Positions 18,251 to 25,985 of a stretch of 64,000 bases of DNA are shown here, in pieces (the stretch's first letter is position 1; each line of letters opens with the position of its first letter). The translations under genes and the position numbers were made by a program. The stretch is from positions 26,142-90,141 of the forward strand of contig NZ_AJXT01000050.1 of the NCBI RefSeq assembly GCF_000264295.1, in the 5' to 3' direction. The notes under the pieces are model-generated. The model saw nothing but the letters and a program-made list of their open reading frames with translations. It did no database searches and was not told the origin of the DNA. This DNA comes from Rhodanobacter spathiphylli B39 (GTDB lineage: Bacteria > Pseudomonadota > Gammaproteobacteria > Xanthomonadales > Rhodanobacteraceae).

Positions 18251-19564
18251 TCAATTGCTCTTCAGCTGCCAGGCCGGCTGCACCTGCGCGGCGCGCCAGG
18301 TGGGATAGAACGCGGCCAGCACGGTGGCCGCGATCGCCACCAGCAGGGTCGTCGCCACCAGCGACAAGTCGAGATGCGCAAGCCGGGCGATCTCCGGCTC
18401 GAACAGCAGGCCCACGCCGAACATGCCCAGTGCGGTGAGCAGCAAGCCGAGCACGCCGCCGGCCAGGCCCACGGCGGCCGCCTCGATCAGGAACTGGCGG
18501 TAGATCTCGCGCCGCGGCGCGCCCAGCGCGCGGCGTACGCCGATCTCGGCGGCGCGGCGCATGAACTTGGCCAGCAGCAGGCCGATCGTGTTGACCATGC
18601 AGATCGCGAAGAAGCCCAGCGCCACCATCAGCGAGATGCGGCTTTCCGGCGGCACTACCCGTTCGTAGTCGAGCCAGTCGTTGACGCCGCGCAGGCGCAC
18701 GTTCGGCGCCCAGTGGAAGCGGCCGGCGCGCTGCTGCTCGGCGGCGTAATGGGTCAGGAATTCGCGGTAGCCGGTCGCGGCGGCCGGGTCGGGCAGCTCC
18801 ACCCACACCGGCACCCACACGCATTCGCCGTGCAGCCAGGCTTCGCGGCCGACACCGAAATCCGTGTTGCTGCCGCAGTTGTTGCGCCCGGAGGTGTCCA
18901 TTGCCACATCGATCGCGCGGGTGAACGGCAGGTACAGCTGCACCGGATCGCCGAAGGCGTTGTGGCTGAACAGGTCGTAGAAGCGCGGCTTCGGATCCCA
19001 GTGCGCAGTCACTCCGACGATGCGGTAGCTGTGCCGATCCATGGTGATCTCGCGGCCCACGCTGTTGGCGCCGTTGAAGAGCTGCTGGTTGAGCTCGTGG
19101 CTGATCACCGCCACGGCGGCGCGGCCGTCGTCGTCACCGGCACGCCAGGCGCCGCCGTACTCGAATGGCACCTCGAACATGTTGAAGAAGTCGGCGTTGG
19201 TGGCGTAGCCGTCGGCGATGAATGGCAGACTCTGGTTGCCTTCGGGCAGCACAGACGGCGCGACGTTGAAGAACAGCGTCTGGTGGGCGGCCTTGTGCGC
19301 AGCGACCAGGGCAGTGGCATCGGTATAGGTGAGCGCCTCGGGCGGCTCGCCGTTGTCGTTGTACTGGGGGCCCCGGTTGTCGACCAGCACCGTGTACAGC
19401 TGCGAGGACTTGCCCGGGATCGGATCACCCGACACCGCACGGAACACCGACCACGTGATCATCGACGCGGCCACGCCAAAACCCACCGCCATCACCATCA
19501 GCGCGGTGAGCATGGGGTTGCGCCGAAGACTGCGCAGGCCGAGTTGAAGGTAGTAGGCGAACAT
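18251..19564 (-). CDS. FtsX/MacB-like permease, pair 1 A-type
   Basis: 437 residues beginning [19 protein letters not shown], with [24 protein letters not shown] after helix 1 as in pair 2. The periplasmic domain has two Cys (GRNNCGSN and HGECVWVP). The FtsX block is [20 protein letters not shown] and the C-terminus [10 protein letters not shown]. It is the first permease after the ATPase gene, separated by a 100-nt repeat-bearing gap. Confidence 0.86.
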   Translation of the reverse strand: MFAYYLQLGLRSLRRNPMLTALMVMAVGFGVAASMITWSVFRAVSGDPIPGKSSQLYTVLVDNRGPQYNDNGEPPEALTYTDATALVAAHKAAHQTLFFNVAPSVLPEGNQSLPFIADGYATNADFFNMFEVPFEYGGAWRAGDDDGRAAVAVISHELNQQLFNGANSVGREITMDRHSYRIVGVTAHWDPKPRFYDLFSHNAFGDPVQLYLPFTRAIDVAMDTSGRNNCGSNTDFGVGREAWLHGECVWVPVWVELPDPAAATGYREFLTHYAAEQQRAGRFHWAPNVRLRGVNDWLDYERVVPPESRISLMVALGFFAICMVNTIGLLLAKFMRRAAEIGVRRALGAPRREIYRQFLIEAAAVGLAGGVLGLLLTALGMFGVGLLFEPEIARLAHLDLSLVATTLLVAIAATVLAAFYPTWRAAQVQPAWQLKSN

Positions 19565-19664
19565 GCTTGGGTTCCGGGAATGAAGGATGGGAAATCGGGA
19601 ATGGGAAAGCGGCGGCCTCGCGAGCATCTGCCCTCAACGATTCCCCCTTCCCATTCCCTGCCTC
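19565..19664. repeat. GGGAATGG-type hairpin between ATPase and first permease
   Basis: GGGAATG/GGATGGGAAAT units are followed, about 50 nt later, by complementary GATTCCCCCTTCCCATTCCC. This is the same hairpin family as the gaps before the pair 3 and pair 4 permeases but with diverged unit order. In this position it may set the relative expression of ATPase and permeases; that is inference. Confidence 0.6.
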
Positions 19665-20384
19665 TCAGCCATGCGCCCCGTCAGCGACCGCGTGCACGCT
19701 GTGGAAGCGCGGGTCCTCGGACAGCTCGACCACCTGGCCGTCGATGATGTGCACGTTGCGCTGGGCGCGGGCGGCCAGCTCGGGGTCATGCGTGACCATC
19801 ACGATGGTGGCGCCGTCGCGGTGGATCTCCTCGAGCAGTTCGAGCACGCCGCGGGCCATCTGGGTGTCCAGGTTGCCGGTCGGTTCGTCGGCCAGCAGCA
19901 GGCGTGGGCTGCCGGCCAGCGCACGGGCGATCGCCACGCGCTGTTGCTGGCCGCCGGAGAGTTCGGCCGGGTAGTGCTTGGCGCGCGAGGCGAGGCCGAC
20001 ACGCTCCAGCGATTCCATGATGCGCTGCTTGCGTTCGGCCGCCTTCATGCCGCGATAGCGCAGCGGCACCTCGATGTTGTCGAACACGTTGAGGTCGGGG
20101 ATCAGGTTGAACGCCTGGAAGATGAAGCCGATCTTCTCGTTGCGGATCTTCGAACGGGCGTTGTCGTTGAGGTTGCTCACCTCGATGCCGTCGAGGTGGT
20201 ACTCGCCGCCGGTGAAGGTTTCCAGCAGGCCGGCAATGGTAAGGAAGGTGGTCTTGCCCGAGCCGGAGGGACCGGTGACGGCGACGAACTCGCCCTCCTT
20301 CACGTCGATGTTGAAATCGCGCAGCGCATAGGTCTCCACCACTTCGGTGCGGTAGACCTTGGACAGGTGGGTCATCTTCAGCAT
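19665..20384 (-). CDS. ABC transporter ATPase, LolD/MacB type
   Basis: 239 residues with Walker [10 protein letters not shown] (about residues 39-47), a Q-loop in IFQAFNLIP, signature [15 protein letters not shown], Walker [10 protein letters not shown] with NLD D-loop, and switch His in MVTHDPE. This is the ATPase family that works with FtsX/MacB permeases to drive mechanotransmission from the cytoplasm to periplasmic domains. It is the only ATPase gene in the array and would have to serve all twelve permeases. The start ATG has AAGGA eight nt upstream. Confidence 0.95.
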   Translation of the reverse strand: MLKMTHLSKVYRTEVVETYALRDFNIDVKEGEFVAVTGPSGSGKTTFLTIAGLLETFTGGEYHLDGIEVSNLNDNARSKIRNEKIGFIFQAFNLIPDLNVFDNIEVPLRYRGMKAAERKQRIMESLERVGLASRAKHYPAELSGGQQQRVAIARALAGSPRLLLADEPTGNLDTQMARGVLELLEEIHRDGATIVMVTHDPELAARAQRNVHIIDGQVVELSEDPRFHSVHAVADGAHG

Positions 20385-20399
20385 GGTTACGTCCTTTGG

Positions 20400-20528
20400 T
20401 GGTGGTGGTGATGTTCTGCCCCTCCCCCTGTTTCGCAGGGGGAGGCTGGGAGGGGGTGACGCTTTTGATCTTGCGTGATGAAGAGCGACCCCACCCCAGC
20501 CCTCCCCTGCACGCAGGGGAGGGAGAAA
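20400..20528. repeat. CCCTCCCC/GGGGAGGG interspersed palindrome pair
   Basis: Two stem-loops of the type CCTCCCCCTG...CAGGGGGAGG and CCTCCCCTGC...GCAGGGGAGG are separated by a short spacer containing TTTTGATCTTGCG. The same composite appears at 40785-40905 and 58946-59186. It separates the adaptor and ATPase genes of the array. Confidence 0.75.
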
Positions 20529-20532
20529 ATCG

Positions 20533-21807
20533 TCAGTTGCTGATCGCGACCGTGGCCGCGCTCTTGAAGCTGTCGGTACCGGAGATCACGATGCGGTCGC
20601 CTTCCTTCAGGCCTTCGAGGATCTCCACCTTGTCGATGCTGGAGGCACCGACGCGGATCGGGGTTTTCTTGGCGATGCCGTCGCGCACCAGGTAGGCGTA
20701 GCTGCCGCCGGATTCGTCGACGAAGGAGCCGCGCTGCACGGTCAGCACGTTGTCGCGCTTGTCCAGCAGCACGCGCACCGACAGACGCTGGTTCTGGCGC
20801 AGCTGCTTCGGCGTCTCGCCCTCGAAGCGCAGGCGGGCGGCGACCTGGCCGTTGACCACTTCGGGCGAGATCGCGCTGACCAGGCCCTTCCAGGTGTGGC
20901 CGTTGCCACTGATCTCGCCGGCCATGCCGATGCCCAGGTCGCGGGCGAAGCTTTCCGGCACCTGCATCTCCACCTGCAGCGCGGACAGGTCGATCACGCT
21001 GAGCAACTGGGCATCCTTCGCCACGGTGGCGCGCTCGGCGATGAACAGCTGGCCGACCTGGCCATCCACCGGCGACTTCACGTTGAGGTCGTCGACCTGG
21101 CGCTGCAGGTCCTTCACCAGCAGCAGCTGGCGCTCGTGCGCAAGCTTCTTCGACTGGATGTCGAAGTTGAGGCTGGCGTTGTCCATGCCCAGATCCGCCT
21201 GCGCATGCTGCAGGGTGATCTTCGCCTTCTGCAGCGCGTCCTTGGCACGGTCCACGTCCATCCCCGGCACGGCACCCTTGGCGAACGCCTTCTGGTTGCG
21301 ATCGAGATCGCGCTCGGCGGCCTGCTCGTCGATCTTGCCGTTGTCGAACGCCTTCTGCAGTTCGCCGCGCTTCTTGCGCGCGTCGATCTGCGCGCGCTGG
21401 TAATCCACTTCCATCGCGTCGGCGTTGCTCTGTTCCTGCGCCAGCTTGTTGGTCAGCTCGGGGCTGACGATGGTCGCCAGCACCTGGCCGATCTTCACCG
21501 TGTCACCGGCGTGCACCTTCAGCGTGACCGCACCACCGGAAGTGGCGTACAGGGTCGGGCTGACCGCCGCGACCACCTTGCCTTCGGCGGCGATGTCGCG
21601 CACGAACGGGCCGCGTTCGACGGTGGCGAACGCCAGCCGCGAACTGCTCACCGACGCGGAGGCCGAGAACATCCGGCTGATCCCTGGCGCCAGCCAGGCC
21701 AGCAGGGCCAGCACCAGCACGCCGGCGCCCAGCAGGATCAGCCGGCGTCTGGGATGGGTTTTGACCTGGACCAGTTTGTCCTGCGCAGAAGTGTCGCGAA
21801 TCATCAT
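20533..21807 (-). CDS. HlyD-type periplasmic adaptor (membrane fusion protein)
   Basis: 424 residues with an N-terminal membrane anchor (RRLILLGAGVLVLALLAWLAP, about 20-42). Lipoyl-like halves flank a long alpha-helical hairpin rich in Gln, Glu, Arg and Ala (about 110-215). The beta-barrel region around VKSPVDGQVGQLFIAERATV is followed by a membrane-proximal end (EGLKEGDRIVISG). It links inner-membrane permeases to an outer-membrane channel; no TolC gene is seen here. It is the first gene of the array, downstream of the sigma-54 promoter. The ATG at 21807 has AGGA seven nt upstream. Confidence 0.92.
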   Translation of the reverse strand: MMIRDTSAQDKLVQVKTHPRRRLILLGAGVLVLALLAWLAPGISRMFSASASVSSSRLAFATVERGPFVRDIAAEGKVVAAVSPTLYATSGGAVTLKVHAGDTVKIGQVLATIVSPELTNKLAQEQSNADAMEVDYQRAQIDARKKRGELQKAFDNGKIDEQAAERDLDRNQKAFAKGAVPGMDVDRAKDALQKAKITLQHAQADLGMDNASLNFDIQSKKLAHERQLLLVKDLQRQVDDLNVKSPVDGQVGQLFIAERATVAKDAQLLSVIDLSALQVEMQVPESFARDLGIGMAGEISGNGHTWKGLVSAISPEVVNGQVAARLRFEGETPKQLRQNQRLSVRVLLDKRDNVLTVQRGSFVDESGGSYAYLVRDGIAKKTPIRVGASSIDKVEILEGLKEGDRIVISGTDSFKSAATVAISN

Positions 21808-21848
21808 GCCGTTCCTGACCGCGGACAGCGCGGTTGCAGGCAGGTCGA

Positions 21849-21864
21849 TGCAATCCACGTGCCA
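21849..21864 (-). promoter_or_regulatory. sigma-54 (-24/-12) promoter of the HlyD/ABC/FtsX array
   Basis: On the minus strand the sequence TGGCACGTGGATTGCA matches the sigma-54 consensus TGGCAC-N5-TTGCA exactly, with GG and GC ten nt apart. It lies 42 nt upstream of the adaptor ATG, so the transcript would start about 30 nt before the gene. The sigma-54 activator encoded at the other end of the array is the obvious candidate regulator. Confidence 0.9.
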
Positions 21865-21874
21865 CCGTCGACAC

Positions 21875-21896
21875 GAAGAAATATTCGAAATTCTTC
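21875..21896. promoter_or_regulatory. GAAGAA-N10-TTCTTC inverted repeat next to the sigma-54 promoter
   Basis: A 22-bp AT-rich interrupted palindrome (GAAGAA at 21875-21880, TTCTTC at 21891-21896) lies directly upstream of the -24 element. It might help bending or bind a regulator. Support is limited to its symmetry and position. Confidence 0.35.
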
Positions 21897-21929
21897 AATG
21901 ACTTCCGCAACACCACGCGACCATCTCCG

Positions 21930-21943
21930 GTGTCCGCGGACAC
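21930..21943. promoter_or_regulatory. candidate upstream activator site, 14-bp palindrome
   Basis: GTGTCCGCGGACAC is a perfect palindrome centred about 80 bp upstream of the sigma-54 promoter, a normal distance for the enhancer site of an NtrC-family activator. Binding by the array's own regulator is inferred. Confidence 0.5.
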
Positions 21944-21989
21944 TCGACGGACGGTCGGACGAACATGCGGGACCCGCGGCTTTCGCGAG

Positions 21990-22571
21990 CTAGTCGCTGC
22001 TGGCCAGTTGCAGTGGCACCGCCTCGGCCTGTGCGATCTGGCCGGCGACTTGCCGGCCCAGCGGCGAGATCGGCAGGTACGATTCGGCGCCCAGCACGAC
22101 GAGGCCGCCCAGCCTGCGGGCGTGGAAGCGCAGCACCTTCGCGTACACCGGACGCGGCTGGCGCAGCCGGCGCGAAGGTCGATTTCCCGGCGTCGCCCAA
22201 CCGTGATCGAGCAATCGATCCCACGCCAGGTAGTCGGTGTCCGGCAACAGATGCAGGCGGGCACAACCGCGGCCTTCGCGATCCAGGCATTCGATCCACT
22301 CGCGCGGACCTTCGCTGGTGATCGTGCCGGCGGCGGCCAGGCTACGCGTCTGCAGCAGCGGCGCCAGCTGCATCAAGTCGACCAGCAGGCCGCGGGGCCA
22401 TTCGCGCAGCGGCGCGCCGTCGGGCCGCATCGGCACGTAGAGCACGCTGCCCAGCTCGGGCAGGCGCTCGACCAGCTGCGCCGGCGTCGTGGGCAGGCAG
22501 CGCCAATGGATGGCCGGGGCCGGCTTGACGCGCCGCAGATCCTGCAGCCGATGCGCTGACGGAACGAACAT
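21990..22571 (-). CDS. unrecognised protein encoded downstream of hemP
   Basis: 193 residues with no signal peptide and no strong hydrophobic segment. It is rich in Leu, Arg and Pro, with a central segment AAGTITSEGPREWIECLDREGR and a hydrophobic C-terminal part (LGGLVVLGAESYLPISPLG). I do not recognise the family. It follows hemP by about 100 nt on the same strand, so it probably shares the Fur-controlled transcript and may act in heme or iron handling; that is inference from position. Confidence 0.6.
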   Translation of the reverse strand: MFVPSAHRLQDLRRVKPAPAIHWRCLPTTPAQLVERLPELGSVLYVPMRPDGAPLREWPRGLLVDLMQLAPLLQTRSLAAAGTITSEGPREWIECLDREGRGCARLHLLPDTDYLAWDRLLDHGWATPGNRPSRRLRQPRPVYAKVLRFHARRLGGLVVLGAESYLPISPLGRQVAGQIAQAEAVPLQLASSD

Positions 22572-22670
22572 CGATCACCTCGGGCGGAATGGCCCGGCGG
22601 GCGCCGCAAGCGACGCGCTGGCTGAGGCTGGGAAGATGGGCGCCGCCCGCCGGACGCGGACGACGCGGGA

Positions 22671-22877
22671 CTACTTGGTCAGGATCAGCTTGTCGTTGCG
22701 GGTGAGGCGCAGGTGGTACTCGCTGCCCTGGTGCTGGATCACCAGCTCGCGCTCGCCTTCCAGCAGCGTGTGGCTGGAAACACGCCGCGCAGCCGCCGGC
22801 GACGTGGCGGGCAACGCCAACACCGGCCGCTGGATCGACCGGGACGGCATGGAGTGGCTCAGTGACGGGACGGACAT
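22671..22877 (-). CDS. hemP: hemin uptake protein HemP/HmuP
   Basis: A short protein (68 residues from the ATG at 22877, 72 from an upstream GTG at 22889). Its C-terminal half matches the HemP family: LLEGERELVIQHQGSEYHLR then LTRNDKLILTK. HemP is a small iron-regulated protein encoded with heme uptake systems in many proteobacteria. The N-terminal half is low complexity (Ser, Pro, Ala). Neither start has a strong ribosome-binding site. A Fur box lies 36-54 nt upstream. No TonB-dependent heme receptor gene is adjacent. Confidence 0.85.
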   Translation of the reverse strand: MSVPSLSHSMPSRSIQRPVLALPATSPAAARRVSSHTLLEGERELVIQHQGSEYHLRLTRNDKLILTK

Positions 22878-22912
22878 GGGCAAATCCACGAAAGAAGGGT
22901 GACGGCTTTGAT

Positions 22913-22931
22913 GATAATGATTCTCATTATC
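22913..22931 (-). promoter_or_regulatory. Fur box of the hemP operon
   Basis: GATAATGATTCTCATTATC matches the 19-bp Fur consensus GATAATGATAATCATTATC at 17 of 19 positions and keeps full outer symmetry. It is placed immediately upstream of hemP and predicts repression by iron-loaded Fur. Confidence 0.9.
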
Positions 22932-22961
22932 CTGTCAACCGCCCTGCCCACCCGCGTGCAC

Positions 22962-23936
22962 TCAGGCGGCTTCGACGATCGTCCTGATCCGCTGTGCCAG
23001 CGTTGCGTCCAGCTTCGGCAACACCTCCAGCGCGCCGAGGTTCTGTTCCAGCTGCTCACGCCGGCTGGCTCCCAGCATCACCGTGGACACGTGCGGATTG
23101 AGCAGGCACCAGGCGATCGACAGCTGCGCCAGGCTGCCACCCAGCTCATCGGCGATCGGCTGCAGGGCGCGCACCTTGCGCAGCCGCTCGTCACCCTTGC
23201 CCAATACGCTTTCGCGCAACCACGCGTAATCCGGCTGCGCCAGGCGCGAGTCCACCGGCACGCCATCGTTGTACTTGCCGCTGAGCAGGCCCGAGCCCAG
23301 CGGCGACCAGATCGTGGTGCCCATGCCATAGGCCGCGTAAAGCGGCGCGTACTCCTCTTCCACCCGCTCGCGATGCAGCAGGTTGTACTGCGGCTGCTCC
23401 ATCACCGGGGCGTACAGGTGGTTCTCGCGGGCGATCCGGTGCGCCTCGTGGATCGCCTCGGCCGGCCATTCGCTGGTGCCCCAGTACAGCACCTTGCCCT
23501 GGCGCACCAGCGTGTCCATCGCCATCACCGTCTCGGCGATCGGCGTGTCCGGATCGGGGCGATGGCAGAAGTACAGATCCAGGTAATCCACGCGCAATCG
23601 CTGCAGCGCCTGCGTGCAGGCTTCCATCACGTGCTTGCGCGACAGCCCGCGCTGGGTTGGCAGCGGCTTGTCCACCGCGCCGAAGAACACCTTGCTGGAC
23701 ACACAGTAGCTGTCGCGGGGAAAGCGCAAGTCGGCCAGCACGTCGCCCATCACCTGCTCGGCCACGCCGTTGTTGTAGGTCTCCGCGTTGTCGAAGAAAT
23801 TCACCCCGCGATCGTGGGCCAGCGCGAGCAGCTCGCGCGCTTCCCCGCGCCCCACCTGCTTGCCGAAGGTGACCCACGCACCGAACGACAGCGCGGAAAG
23901 TTGCAGGCCGGAAGTGCCGAGGCGACGGTATTGCAT
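22962..23936 (-). CDS. aldo/keto reductase, potassium-channel beta-subunit-like
   Basis: 324 residues forming a TIM-barrel NAD(P)H oxidoreductase. The catalytic tetrad is visible: Asp and Tyr in FFDNAETYNNG, Lys in VSSKVFFG, and His in YFCHRPDPDTP. The start RRLGTSGLQLSALSFGAW and the cofactor-binding end STVMLGASRREQLEQNL are typical of the AKR6/7-like group. The physiological substrate is unknown. It is transcribed towards hemP but ends before the Fur box, so it is probably a separate unit. Confidence 0.93.
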   Translation of the reverse strand: MQYRRLGTSGLQLSALSFGAWVTFGKQVGRGEARELLALAHDRGVNFFDNAETYNNGVAEQVMGDVLADLRFPRDSYCVSSKVFFGAVDKPLPTQRGLSRKHVMEACTQALQRLRVDYLDLYFCHRPDPDTPIAETVMAMDTLVRQGKVLYWGTSEWPAEAIHEAHRIARENHLYAPVMEQPQYNLLHRERVEEEYAPLYAAYGMGTTIWSPLGSGLLSGKYNDGVPVDSRLAQPDYAWLRESVLGKGDERLRKVRALQPIADELGGSLAQLSIAWCLLNPHVSTVMLGASRREQLEQNLGALEVLPKLDATLAQRIRTIVEAA

Positions 23937-24121
23937 GGGAGGACTCCTTCATGGGAAAGGCCGGTATGCCGAACGGGCAGCATGACGAACCTGACGTGAA
24001 GTCGTCCAGCGGGCCCACGTGAGCGGACGCGGGAGCCCGTTCGCCGCGTCCCCTCTTTACAAGCCTCGCGGGGAGGGGCAGTATGCATGTGTATACGATT
24101 GCATACGAAGGTATTCAGACC

Positions 24122-24625
24122 ATGTCGATCTCGATTCCCCTTTCGGTACGGGTTCCGCAGGAAGACTTCGAGTGGCTGACCGCGCTGGACGTGCCCGGTA
24201 CCAGCACGCCCTCGGACAAGCTGCGCGCCATCATCCAGCGCTACCGACGCCAGCTCGACGGCAGCGATTCCTACGAGTTGACCCTGGGCTGGTTGCGCGA
24301 GCTGGTACAACCGTTCGCCCGTGGTGTGGCCGGGTTCGAGCATCGCCGGGAACTGCGCTCCGACATCGTCGCCACGATGCTGGAATGGGTGCCGCAATTG
24401 ATGGCCCTGCTGGCATCCGAACAGATCGACGCCGATGCCTCGCCCGAACGCGCGCGCAAGATCGAGGACCAGCTGCTGCAACGCAGTACCGCCTTGATCA
24501 GCGCGCTGCTGAGATTGGGCGTGGCGCCCGATGTTCCCGCTTACGACAGCGCGGCGATCGACCGGCAGCTGCCGAAACTCGCCGCGCTGGTCGATGCCGT
24601 CCGCGCCGCCCGCCAGGCCACCTGA
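24122..24625 (+). CDS. unrecognised helical protein, first gene of a PspA/flotillin operon
   Basis: 167 residues, mostly alpha-helical by composition. An N-terminal stretch SISIPLSVRVPQEDFEWLTAL and SDKLRAIIQRYRRQ resembles a small DNA- or partner-binding fold, but no family is recognised. Start: the ATG at 24122 has GAAGG ten nt upstream; an in-frame ATG at 24083 also follows a GGAGGGG run, giving 180 residues. The 24083 start overlaps a possible -10 element (TATGCAT). Its gene is 41 nt before the PspA-like gene on the same strand. Confidence 0.75.
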   Translation: MSISIPLSVRVPQEDFEWLTALDVPGTSTPSDKLRAIIQRYRRQLDGSDSYELTLGWLRELVQPFARGVAGFEHRRELRSDIVATMLEWVPQLMALLASEQIDADASPERARKIEDQLLQRSTALISALLRLGVAPDVPAYDSAAIDRQLPKLAALVDAVRAARQAT

Positions 24626-24666
24626 CTGCCCGTCCCTCATCTCACCCGGAACGCAAGGAGAAAGCC

Positions 24667-25338
24667 ATGACCGATTCACTGCAGGATCGCGTTGTCCGTC
24701 TGATCAGTGGCAGCGCGCACGCGCTGCTCGACCGGGTCGAAGGCCTGGCACCCGAGGCCACCCTCAACCAGGTGTTGCGCGAAATCGAACAGGTGCTCGG
24801 CGAAGTGCGCGTCGAACTCGGCCGCATCGAGGCGGCCAAGCACCAGCTGGCGACCCGCATGGGCAAGCTCACCGGCGAACACGAGGAACTGGCCGCCCGC
24901 GCCGAACTGGCCGTCCAGCAGCAACGTGACGATCTGGCCACGGCCTGTCTGGAACGACAGACCCTGATCGAGGATCAGTTGCCGGTGCTGCAGCAGAACC
25001 TGGAGACGCAGCGCGAACGCGCAGCGGAGTGCGAGGGCTACTTGCGCGCACTGATGGCGCGCAAGCAGGAGCGCGAGGCCATCCTGCGCGAATTCCTCGC
25101 CTCGCGCCGCCAGGAAAATGCGCCAGGCCAGGCACCCGACCATGGCGGCCGCGAAAATCGCGCGGCCCGCGCCGAAAACGCGTTCGACCGGATCATGGCC
25201 CGGGAAACCGGCGTGGTAGGCTTTGCCGCCGCACAGGGGGATGCGATGAAACTCAAGGAAATCGCGGATATGCAGCGCAAGCAGCGTATCGATGAGCGCC
25301 TGGCCGCGCTGAAGATCCAGCTGGGCGAGGACCGGTGA
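24667..25338 (+). CDS. PspA/IM30-family protein
   Basis: 223 residues, almost wholly coiled-coil, starting MTDSLQDRVVRLISGSAHAL (the amphipathic first helix typical of PspA proteins) and carrying long heptad-rich helices up to about residue 150. A less ordered linker and a final helix (KEIADMQRKQRIDERLAALK) follow. PspA proteins bind stressed inner membrane and form ESCRT-III-like assemblies. AAGGAG lies eight nt before the ATG. The stop overlaps the GTG start of the next gene by 3 nt, so the two are coupled. Confidence 0.85.
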   Translation: MTDSLQDRVVRLISGSAHALLDRVEGLAPEATLNQVLREIEQVLGEVRVELGRIEAAKHQLATRMGKLTGEHEELAARAELAVQQQRDDLATACLERQTLIEDQLPVLQQNLETQRERAAECEGYLRALMARKQEREAILREFLASRRQENAPGQAPDHGGRENRAARAENAFDRIMARETGVVGFAAAQGDAMKLKEIADMQRKQRIDERLAALKIQLGEDR

Positions 25339-25952
25339 ATCCGTTCGTGCTGCCGGCATCGCTGCCCTTCGTCGCCGCACTGGGCGTGCTGTTGCTGCTG
25401 GGCCTGGTCGAGGGCTTGTCCCTGCTGTTCGGCGCCAGTGCCTGGCACTGGCTCGACGGCATGATCGAGCACGAGCCACCCGATGGATTCCTGGGCTGGA
25501 TGCATGTGGGCCGCGCGCCGCTGCTGGTCCTGCTGGCGCTGTTGCTGACCGCGTTTGCACTCATCGGCTTCGCACTGAACTTCATCGCGATGGCTTCGTT
25601 CGGCGCACCGCTGCCGCCCCTTCTCTCGGCGCCCGTGGCGCTGCTGGCCAGCCTGCCGGCGGTGCGCGCACTGGGAACGCGCCTGGCCCGCTGGATGCCG
25701 CGCGAGGAAACCTATGCGGTCACCTTTGACAGCCTGGTCGGCCGCGTCGCCCACATGCTCGGCCACGCCCGGCCGGCGTACCCGGCCCAGGCGAAGGTGG
25801 CCGACGGCAACGGCCATACGCTCTATCTGATGGTCGAGCCCGATGAAACCGTCGACGAACTGGCCATCGACAGCGACGTGCTGCTGGTGCGCCAGATCAG
25901 CGGCTCGCGCTTCGCGGCCATCCCCAATCCTCGCCCGGATCTGCTGGGCTGA
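25335..25952 (+). CDS. YqiJ/NfeD-like membrane protein
   Basis: 205 residues with a GTG start overlapping the preceding stop. Three membrane segments (about residues 10-32, 55-80 and 85-110) precede a soluble C-terminal domain with an OB-fold-like pattern (TFDSLVGRVAHMLG... YPAQAKVADGNGHTLYLMVE... ELAIDSDVLLVRQISGSRF). In E. coli and many other bacteria such proteins are encoded next to flotillin and are thought to assist it at the membrane. That pairing is repeated here. Confidence 0.85.
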   Translation: MNPFVLPASLPFVAALGVLLLLGLVEGLSLLFGASAWHWLDGMIEHEPPDGFLGWMHVGRAPLLVLLALLLTAFALIGFALNFIAMASFGAPLPPLLSAPVALLASLPAVRALGTRLARWMPREETYAVTFDSLVGRVAHMLGHARPAYPAQAKVADGNGHTLYLMVEPDETVDELAIDSDVLLVRQISGSRFAAIPNPRPDLLG

Positions 25953-25985
25953 CATCCGATCAACCGCTTCAAGCAAGGAATCTTG

